DNA of 61,980 bases from Oceanicoccus sp. (GTDB lineage Bacteria; Pseudomonadota; Gammaproteobacteria; Pseudomonadales; Dasaniaceae), in NCBI RefSeq assembly GCF_029238675.1, contig NZ_JAQWFR010000025.1, positions 1 through 61,980 on the forward strand. Direction: 5' to 3'. Made by a program: the position numbers and the translations under genes. Below the pieces are notes generated by a model. It had not been told where the DNA came from and made no database searches. It was given only the letters and a program-made list of their open reading frames with translations. Positions within the stretch are counted from its first letter, which is position 1; each line of letters opens with the position of its first letter. Positions 56,876 through 61,980 of the stretch are shown piece by piece.

Positions 56876-57664
56876 CTACAAAATGGATAATTTACTATTG
56901 GGGATATCCGTAACCAACATACAGCCCGGCTCATGGGTAATACAAAATGGTGGTTTAGCCTCTTCCAATACCGCCTGCGGTGTAACGCCACAGGCCCAAA
57001 AAACAGGGAGTTCATTGGGGTTAATGGTTACCGCATCACCAAAGTCTGGCTGGTTAATATCATTGATACCAATCAGCGAAGGGTCACCTAAATGAATAGG
57101 AGCACCGTGAACGGAGGGGAAACGGCTACAAATCTGCACCGCACGAATGGCGTCAGCCGCCAAAAATGGCCGCATGCTCACCACCGTTTTACCACTAAAG
57201 CGGCCCGCTGGGCGGCAATCAATATTGGTACGATACATAGGCACATTGAGATTCTGGCTAACATTACGCACATCCAGACCGTCAGCGATAAGAGGCTCTT
57301 CAAAAGAAAATGAACAACCCAATAAAAAGCTCACCAGATCATCACGCCAGTAGTCTTTAATATCGGTAACAGACTCTTTTAACTCGCCGTTTTCAAAAAT
57401 ACGGTAGCCGGAAATATCAGAGCGAACATCAAGGTCTTCACCCAAGTCAGGCAGCATATACTGCCCCGGCTGTGAAGCCATACCCACTAAAGGACAGGGC
57501 TTTGGATTAAGCTGACAAAACTGCAAAAACTCATTGGCCCAATCTTTTGGCAGAATCACCAGATTACATTGCACAAAACCTGCGGCACAACCGGAGGTAT
57601 TGGCGGTGTGTGCGCCACTGCGAATGCGTTGGCGTAATGCTAGTGGTGAGATATCTGCAGACAT
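56876..57664 (-). CDS. DUF1445 protein, N-terminal half of D-glutamate cyclase (putative hydro-lyase)
   Basis: 262 residues. Family blocks: [94 protein letters not shown] and the closing [13 protein letters not shown]. It is annotated in databases as a putative hydro-lyase of unknown substrate. In the animal D-glutamate cyclase it is fused to DUF4392. Here it is the first gene of the D-amino-acid cluster, 202 bases before pxpA. Bacterial relatives often sit beside pxpABC, so a role in 5-oxoproline formation is likely but inferred. Confidence 0.85.
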   Translation of the reverse strand: MSADISPLALRQRIRSGAHTANTSGCAAGFVQCNLVILPKDWANEFLQFCQLNPKPCPLVGMASQPGQYMLPDLGEDLDVRSDISGYRIFENGELKESVTDIKDYWRDDLVSFLLGCSFSFEEPLIADGLDVRNVSQNLNVPMYRTNIDCRPAGRFSGKTVVSMRPFLAADAIRAVQICSRFPSVHGAPIHLGDPSLIGINDINQPDFGDAVTINPNELPVFWACGVTPQAVLEEAKPPFCITHEPGCMLVTDIPNSKLSIL

Positions 57665-57680
57665 AAACCATACTCTAGTA

Positions 57681-57732
57681 TGTCATTCCCGCGAAGGCGG
57701 GAACCTAGATTCCCGCCTTCGCGGGAATGACG
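57681..57732. repeat. REP-like inverted repeat, copy 3
   Basis: TGTCATTCCCGCGAAGGCGGG, centre AACCTAGA, then the inverted arm ending GCGGGAATGACGA. It is the shortest-centred copy, with near-perfect arms. It lies between fumarase and the DUF1445 gene, both on the minus strand. Confidence 0.85.
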
Positions 57733-57744
57733 AGGTTAAAAGTG

Positions 57745-59262
57745 TTAGATCACTTTTATCGCTTCTTCTTCGATCTTAGCTTGCCACAATTGCGGGCCAG
57801 TTTTGTGGACTGACTCACCCAGGTGATCAACGGCTACGGTAACGGGCATATCTTCTAATTCAAACTCGTAGATCGCTTCCATTCCCAATTCAGGGAAGCC
57901 AACAACAGTAGAAGATTTAATCGCTTGAGCCACTAAGTATGCAGCACCACCGACAGCCATTAAATACACCGATTGATGATCTTTGATCGCTTCAATCGCG
58001 GTTGGACCGCGCTCAGCTTTACCGATCATACCTAACAAGCCAGTCTTTTCTAACATGGTGCGCGTGAATTTATCCATACGGGTGGCTGTGGTTGGGCCAG
58101 CAGGACCAACAACTTCATCACCGATAGGATCAACCGGGCCTACGTAATAAATAAAACGGCCCTTCATGGAAACAGGTAATTCTTCACCGGCTTCAATCAT
58201 ATCGACCATTTTCTTATGAGCCGCATCGCGACCGGTAAGCATTTTACCGTTTAATAATAAGGTATCACCGGGTTGCCAGGTTTTCACTTCTTCAGGCGTT
58301 ACTGTATCTAAATTAACGCGCTTAACATTGCCCCCGGCTTCGCGAGTGACTTCTGGCCAATCTTCTAGTTTGGGGGGCTTTAATGCAGCAGCGCCAGAAC
58401 CGTCCAAGGTGAAATGTGTGTGACGAGTAGCTGCACAGTTAGGAATAATTGCTACGGCCTTGTTGGCTGCGTGAGTAGGAAAGTCATTAACTTTGACATC
58501 CATTACGGTGGTCAAGCCACCTAAGCCCTGAGCACCAATACCTAGCTTGTTAACTTTTTCATGTAGCTCTAAGCGCAACTCTTCAGACCGGGTGCTAGCA
58601 CCGCGCTCTTGTAGGTCTTGAATATCAATAGGTTCTAATAAAGCTTCTTTGGCTAACAGCATCGCTTTTTCAGCGGTGCCACCAATGCCTATACCCAACA
58701 TGCCCGGAGGACACCAGCCCGCCCCCATCAATGGCACCTGGCTTAACACCCAATCTACAACAGAGTCAGATGGGTTTAGCATGGCAAATTTTGACTTGGC
58801 TTCACTACCGCCACCTTTGGCTGCAACATGTACTTCTACAATGTCACCTGGAACAATCTCATAATGAATAACACCGGGGGTGTTGTCTTTGGTATTGGTG
58901 CGGGCACCATCGGGGTCGGCAAGGATAGAGGCCCGAAGCACATTGTCAGGGTTCAAATAGGCGCGGCGAATACCTTCGTTACACATATCAGTCACCGACA
59001 TATCCGCTTCCCACTGCACATTCATACCGACTTTTAAAAATACAGTCACGATGCCGGTATCCTGGCAGATAGGACGGTGGCCTTCGGCACACATACGAGA
59101 GTTAATTAGAATTTGCGCAATGGCATCTTTAGCGGCGGGGTTCTGCTCACGCTGGTAGGCTTTATCCATCGCCTGGATAAAATCCACTGGGTGGTAGTAG
59201 GAAATATATTGCAGCGCGCCGGCTACGCTTTCGATCAAATCTTCTTGACGGATGACAGTCAT
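57745..59262 (-). CDS. fumA: Class I (iron-sulfur) fumarate hydratase
   Basis: 505 residues from the ATG at 59262 (MTVIRQEDLIESVAGALQYI), which follows a GAGG Shine-Dalgarno; the upstream ATG at 59322 adds 20 residues with no family support. TCA-cycle enzyme converting fumarate to malate. Cluster cysteines are in GHRPICQDTGIVTVF, WCPPGMLGIGIGGTAEKAM and AIIPNCAATRHTHF. The C-terminal beta domain starts around TGRDAAHKKMVDMI with VVGPAGPTTATRMDKF. REP copies flank it on both sides. Confidence 0.95.
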   Translation of the reverse strand: MTVIRQEDLIESVAGALQYISYYHPVDFIQAMDKAYQREQNPAAKDAIAQILINSRMCAEGHRPICQDTGIVTVFLKVGMNVQWEADMSVTDMCNEGIRRAYLNPDNVLRASILADPDGARTNTKDNTPGVIHYEIVPGDIVEVHVAAKGGGSEAKSKFAMLNPSDSVVDWVLSQVPLMGAGWCPPGMLGIGIGGTAEKAMLLAKEALLEPIDIQDLQERGASTRSEELRLELHEKVNKLGIGAQGLGGLTTVMDVKVNDFPTHAANKAVAIIPNCAATRHTHFTLDGSGAAALKPPKLEDWPEVTREAGGNVKRVNLDTVTPEEVKTWQPGDTLLLNGKMLTGRDAAHKKMVDMIEAGEELPVSMKGRFIYYVGPVDPIGDEVVGPAGPTTATRMDKFTRTMLEKTGLLGMIGKAERGPTAIEAIKDHQSVYLMAVGGAAYLVAQAIKSSTVVGFPELGMEAIYEFELEDMPVTVAVDHLGESVHKTGPQLWQAKIEEEAIKVI

Positions 59263-59328
59263 CGGAGACGAACCTCTCGTTCGGTAAGGACTTTTGAAAA
59301 AAATAGGAGCGCCATTATACACGAAGGG

Positions 59329-59373
59329 GTCATTCCCGCGAAGGAACGTTATTCCCGCGAAAGCGGGAATGAC
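59329..59373. repeat. REP-like inverted repeat, copy 4 (degenerate)
   Basis: GTCATTCCCGCGAAGGAACG followed by TTATTCCCGCGAAAGCGGG and ending AATGAC. The first arm has lost its closing half, so only the second hairpin can form. It sits in the 67 bases upstream of fumA and just after the coiled-coil gene, so it may affect the fumA leader or the end of the upstream transcript. Confidence 0.75.
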
Positions 59374-59376
59374 TAC

Positions 59377-60183
59377 TTAGGGAGTAGTGCCCTGCATCTG
59401 ACCAACATTCTGCTTTAAAGTACCCAAGTCACGGTTAACCTGACGACGGAAACCATTAATAGACTCAATCCATTCTTCAGTACCTTTAACACGAAGATCC
59501 AATTTACCGATATCGGCACTCACACGGTTGGTCTTATCGGCCACTAGCTCAAGGGACTTTTCCTGCTGATTTAGCACTAACTGATTCTCAGCCACCTGGG
59601 AGTGTAACTGTTGGGCTTTGTTTAACTGTTGGCTTAAACCGGCAACCACATCATCTCGCTTGCTCATCTGCTTTTTGGCAGAGACTATAAAGGCATCACT
59701 GGCGACAATACTGTCGGCATGCTTTTTCAAGAGAGCATCATGCTCTGCGAAGCGAGCCTTGCTCTTCTTCCAGACATTATCCCAAAGCTTGCGGACTTCG
59801 GTGTCCAGCTCCCGCAATTTGACCTTCATCGCTGCACTGGACTCCCCCATACTTTCATCCGTCACCATCAGGCGACGCTCCAAATCACCGATCCGTAACT
59901 CATAGTTCTGCAGAGACTTCTCGGCGATTTGTAGTTTTTGGTGCAGATAACCAGCCCAAGCGGCTGTGGCCAGTAATACCAACACCACCAACGTCAATAT
60001 TGATTTTGTGGCCACGGAGGCACTGCCAGCGGTACCACCCACGTCAGGCACCTCACCCAAACTTGCTGCCAGCGACCCTTTTGCTTGAGTACGCTGGAAG
60101 GAAGCAATCTCATCATGGGCGGGGGTTATTTTAGGTATATGACCAATATGGTCATCGTCTCGTCGGGACATAAAGATATTCAC
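59377..60183 (-). CDS. Single-pass inner-membrane coiled-coil protein of unknown function
   Basis: 268 residues (or 264 from MSRRDDDH at 60171). An acidic cytoplasmic N-terminus (RRDDDHIGHIPKITPAHDEI) is followed by one membrane helix at about 62-80 (ILTLVVLVLLATAAWAGYL). A long heptad-rich coiled coil then runs to the end (LQIAEKSLQNYELRIGDLER, ...VADKTNRVSADIGKLDLRVK). Type II topology would put the coiled coil in the periplasm. I recognise no catalytic motif. It is 114 bases upstream of fumA on the same strand. Confidence 0.75.
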   Translation of the reverse strand: MNIFMSRRDDDHIGHIPKITPAHDEIASFQRTQAKGSLAASLGEVPDVGGTAGSASVATKSILTLVVLVLLATAAWAGYLHQKLQIAEKSLQNYELRIGDLERRLMVTDESMGESSAAMKVKLRELDTEVRKLWDNVWKKSKARFAEHDALLKKHADSIVASDAFIVSAKKQMSKRDDVVAGLSQQLNKAQQLHSQVAENQLVLNQQEKSLELVADKTNRVSADIGKLDLRVKGTEEWIESINGFRRQVNRDLGTLKQNVGQMQGTTP

Positions 60184-60337
60184 ACTGTTCAGGAAAATTA
60201 AATAAGCGATAAATTAGCCGCAATTATCGCATGGTCATATTGGCTCTGGCACCGGTAAGTTCGCGCTCAGCACGCAGATCTGCATTAAACATAGCAAAAA
60301 ATTTCGCCGATGCGGCTGTTTAGCGCATTAATAGACT

Positions 60338-60353
60338 CCAAAATACGTTTTGG
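60338..60353. promoter_or_regulatory. Palindrome in the gap before the PuuD-like gene
   Basis: CCAAAATACGTTTTGG, 6-base arms with TACG centre, 119 bases upstream of the next gene. A TATAAT lies at 60380-60385, so this could be an operator just upstream of a promoter whose -35 is poor. The rest of the 288-base gap shows nothing I can name. Confidence 0.3.
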
Positions 60354-60471
60354 GTTTCCTTTTCGCAATAAATAGCCTATATAATTATATTAAATTCAGT
60401 GCCTTAGCTCTTTCGGGATCTTCTGAGCTGAGTCTTTCGAAAAATAAACACACAAGTCTTAGGGGGCTGTT

Positions 60472-61116
60472 ATGGATTCTTTTATAAGTATTGATCTTTT
60501 ATTCCGTTGGTTACACGTTTTATTTGGTATTACGTGGATTGGCCTTTTGTACTACTTCAACTTTATTCAGGGCGAATACTTCAAAGAAGCTGAGCCAGAT
60601 GCCAAAGCTGACGCTACCAAAAAACTGGCACCACGTGCTCTATGGTGGTTCCGCTGGGGTGCGATGTTCACCTTCCTGACCGGTGTTATCATGCTTGAAA
60701 TTATCCGCACTGCGCACGGCTGGGACTCTTATATTGTTGTAGGCTCCTTAACCGGTACCTTTATGTTCTTGAATGTATGGTTGATTATCTGGCCAAACCA
60801 GAAAATCGTTTGTGGCATTGTTGAAGGCGACGCTGCTGCTGCAGCCCCTAAAGCACTGCTGGCCTCAAGAACCAATACCCTTTTCTCTACATTGATGTTG
60901 GTCGGTATGCTGGGTTCTTTCCACGGTGGCGGCCAGGCTTCTTACCTTGTAAATCAGGGTTTAAGCACAGGCCTGATGGCTGTTCTCGCCATTGTTGTAC
61001 TGTTAGAGGCTAACGCTATCTTCGGTAAGATTGGCCCAATGGCATCGGTTAAAGGTGTTATTCACTGCTCTCTTGCACTGACTGTTATTGGCTTAGGCTT
61101 GATGCAGTATGTTTAA
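60472..61116 (+). CDS. Stand-alone PuuD-type membrane domain (urate hydroxylase N-terminal domain)
   Basis: 214 residues with about six membrane helices. The start FRWLHVLFGITWIGLLYYFNF, WFRWGAMFTFLTGVIML and LFSTLMLVGMLGSFHGGG fit the N-terminal membrane domain of PuuD-type urate hydroxylase. In PuuD this domain is followed by a cytochrome c domain; here there is no CxxCH and the gene ends at a terminator. No purine-catabolism genes are nearby, so urate oxidation is doubtful. Conserved histidines (WLHV, SFHGG) suggest haem binding, perhaps in an electron-transfer role. Confidence 0.7.
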   Translation: MDSFISIDLLFRWLHVLFGITWIGLLYYFNFIQGEYFKEAEPDAKADATKKLAPRALWWFRWGAMFTFLTGVIMLEIIRTAHGWDSYIVVGSLTGTFMFLNVWLIIWPNQKIVCGIVEGDAAAAAPKALLASRTNTLFSTLMLVGMLGSFHGGGQASYLVNQGLSTGLMAVLAIVVLLEANAIFGKIGPMASVKGVIHCSLALTVIGLGLMQYV

Positions 61117-61135
61117 GTAGTAGTAGATAGACTTT

Positions 61136-61162
61136 AAAGCCCGGCTTGTCCGGGCTTTTTTG
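61136..61162 (+). terminator. Intrinsic terminator of the PuuD-like gene
   Basis: AAAGCCCGG-cttgt-CCGGGCTTTTTT, a strong GC stem with a T tract, 20 bases after the stop. The A/T base may let it also act leftward. Confidence 0.9.
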
Positions 61163-61182
61163 TGTCTGTGATTTCTTAACTC

Positions 61183-61242
61183 TGTCATTCCCGCGGAGGC
61201 GGGAATCTACAGTGCTGGGTCCCCGCCTGCGCGGGGATGACG
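61183..61242. repeat. REP-like inverted repeat, copy 5
   Basis: GTCATTCCCGCGGAGGCGGG, centre containing TACAGTGCTGGGT, then the inverted arm CCCCGCCTGCGCGGGGATGAC. It has more G:C substitutions than the other copies, with compensating changes in both halves of the right hairpin, suggesting the structure is maintained. Confidence 0.8.
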
Positions 61243-61263
61243 CTGATGGGGGATAATCAGACA

Positions 61264-61290
61264 AAAAAAAGCCCCGACAATGTCGAGGCT
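61264..61290 (-). terminator. Leftward intrinsic terminator in the 3' exon of the group II intron
   Basis: Read leftward, GCCTCGAC-att-GTCGGGGC followed by eight T. It lies 24 bases after the proposed intron end, so it is the terminator of whatever leftward gene or transcript the intron interrupted. Confidence 0.85.
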
Positions 61291-61354
61291 CTTTACAAGT
61301 GCTAAGCGATGCTGTCGGGTAAGGAGCAGCCATTGCTGGCCGCCCCTCCCCTAA

Positions 61355-61388
61355 GAACCGTACGTGCGAGTTTCCCCGCATACGGCTC
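61355..61388 (-). ncRNA. Group II intron domain V
   Basis: 34-nt hairpin: GAGCCGTATGCG pairs with CGCACGTACGGTTC, closed by a short GGGGAAAC-type loop, with the two-base bulge (CG) on the 3' strand. This is the most conserved part of the group II catalytic core and closely matches bacterial examples. Confidence 0.9.
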
Positions 61389-61408
61389 AAGCCTTACAAA
61401 GCCCGCCA

Positions 61409-61980
61409 TTACTGGCGAACCGGCTTACTCACCTCCAATCCAAGGCTGTGCACTTGGTAGTGACAGTTGGGATGCAACAGGACGAGATTTTCCAGCTTAT
61501 CGCTGCCTCCTTTATAACGCTCAACTAGGTGATGGATATTCCATCCCGCATCGTGCGTTATGTGCTGATTACACACAAGACAACGTTTTTGCTGTTCAAT
61601 CCAAAGCGTAAGCAATTTCCGTTTTCCCTTCTCGGAGTCCCTCCAAACCCGCTCAAGGCGCTGCTCGAAGTATGGTTCCCAAGTCGGATCATACGGATTA
61701 GCTTCCGCTTTTATCTTCCTATGTCGCTTGATAGGCGTATCGCAGGCATAAACCAAGTAACTTGGTTGTCCGCCTGGTCGGATACCCTGGAACACCCATT
61801 GACGTTGGCCGACCGGATTAAAGTACTTCTTTTTAATCCAGCGTTTGTGGCGGTTACAATGTCGCCGCCGACACCATTGCCATAGGAGCTTCCAGATACG
61901 GTAGTCCACGTACTTAAAGGTTTCCTTCGCGACAATACCCCTGTGATAGTTAGCCCAGCCTCGAATAATCGGGTTGAGTT
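61409..61980 (-). CDS. ltrA: Group II intron reverse transcriptase/maturase, C-terminal part with HNH endonuclease domain
   Basis: Partial: the frame stays open to the right edge (reading LNPIIRGWANYHRGIV at the first codons), so the start lies outside. Domain X/maturase signature RGWANYHRG, then the DNA-binding region (YRIWKLLWQWCRRRH), then an HNH nuclease with zinc ligands: CLVCNQHI, GWNIHHLVERYKGG, LVLLHPNCHYQVH. The HNH residues are all present, so the protein could support DNA-cleaving retrohoming. The in-frame ATG-like start at 61909 is internal to the domain and not the true start. Confidence 0.9.
   Translation of the reverse strand, partial: LNPIIRGWANYHRGIVAKETFKYVDYRIWKLLWQWCRRRHCNRHKRWIKKKYFNPVGQRQWVFQGIRPGGQPSYLVYACDTPIKRHRKIKAEANPYDPTWEPYFEQRLERVWRDSEKGKRKLLTLWIEQQKRCLVCNQHITHDAGWNIHHLVERYKGGSDKLENLVLLHPNCHYQVHSLGLEVSKPVRQ

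Larger units (their letters stand above)
61314..61980 (-). mobile_element. Group II intron, 3' part (continues beyond the right edge)
   Basis: Three intron parts in order on the minus strand: the C-terminus of the intron-encoded protein, then domain V (61355-61388; GAGCCGTATGCG, GGGAAAC loop, CGCACGTACGGTTC), then a domain VI-like hairpin (GGGGCGGCC...GGCTGCTCC) ending near TTACCCGAC at 61314. The domain V stem and AGC-type catalytic triad position are well preserved, so the ribozyme core looks functional at this end. The exact 3' splice site is my estimate. The 5' half of the intron is outside the window. Confidence 0.85.

Noticed and set aside
57681..57732. REP copy 3 as a terminator for the D-amino-acid cluster or fumA
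   Set aside because: Strong hairpin but no T tract on either strand; the same element occurs at unrelated places.
60184..60471. tRNA or small RNA in the gap before the PuuD-like gene
   Set aside because: No cloverleaf and no terminator-bounded unit could be recognised; only a 16-base palindrome and a TATAAT were seen.
61711..61935. Separate small gene overlapping the intron protein
   Set aside because: It is an alternative frame across the maturase region, where the reverse-transcriptase reading is unmistakable.

Overview
This 62 kb window is chromosomal DNA of a gammaproteobacterium. The order murJ-ribF-ileS-lspA-fkpB-ispH followed by a minor-pilin operon, next to pilS-pilR, is the arrangement known from Pseudomonas, and rluD-pgeF-clpB with a divergent bamD is equally typical. 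Moderate GC, class II IlvC, class I fumarase and a full Entner-Doudoroff set fit a marine Pseudomonadales/Cellvibrionales-type heterotroph. That placement is inferred; no complete 16S gene lies in the window.

Layout. The left edge (1-380) is the promoter and leader region of an rRNA operon that runs leftward out of the window. Next come msrQ-msrP (periplasmic methionine sulfoxide repair), pssA, ilvY divergent from ilvC, a fatty-acid desaturase, and the Entner-Doudoroff operon edd-zwf-pgl-eda with HexR-like operators flanking its promoter. ilvIH follows with a long structured leader. Then a DUF4124 protein, clpB, pgeF and rluD, and rightward bamD, nadE, pilS and pilR.

Minor-pilin operon A (fimU, pilV, pilW, pilX, pilY1, pilE) reads leftward and converges on pilR. 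The housekeeping run ispH, fkpB, lspA, ileS, ribF, murJ, pyrB comes next, then an MsbA-like exporter, a GIY-YIG protein and sbcB. Divergent from sbcB is minor-pilin operon B, with the same six genes in the same order but shorter, divergent proteins.

Downstream is a leftward D-amino-acid cluster: a DUF1445 protein, pxpA, pxpB, pxpC, a DUF4392 protein, a D-amino-acid aminotransferase and alanine racemase. DUF1445 and DUF4392 are the two halves of the animal D-glutamate cyclase, so the cluster reads as a D-Ala/D-Glu to 5-oxoproline to glutamate salvage route. The right end has a class I fumarase, a coiled-coil membrane protein, a lone PuuD-type membrane domain, and the 3' end of a group II intron (HNH-carrying reverse transcriptase C-terminus plus domain V).

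Across the window there are five copies of a REP-like inverted repeat (core GTCATTCCCGCG...CGCGGGAATGAC) and four short tandem repeats (12-15 bp) in or next to ilvI and pilus genes. The most interesting points are the duplicated minor-pilin/PilY1 sets with repeat tracts in the second copy, and the split D-glutamate cyclase fused by context to 5-oxoprolinase.
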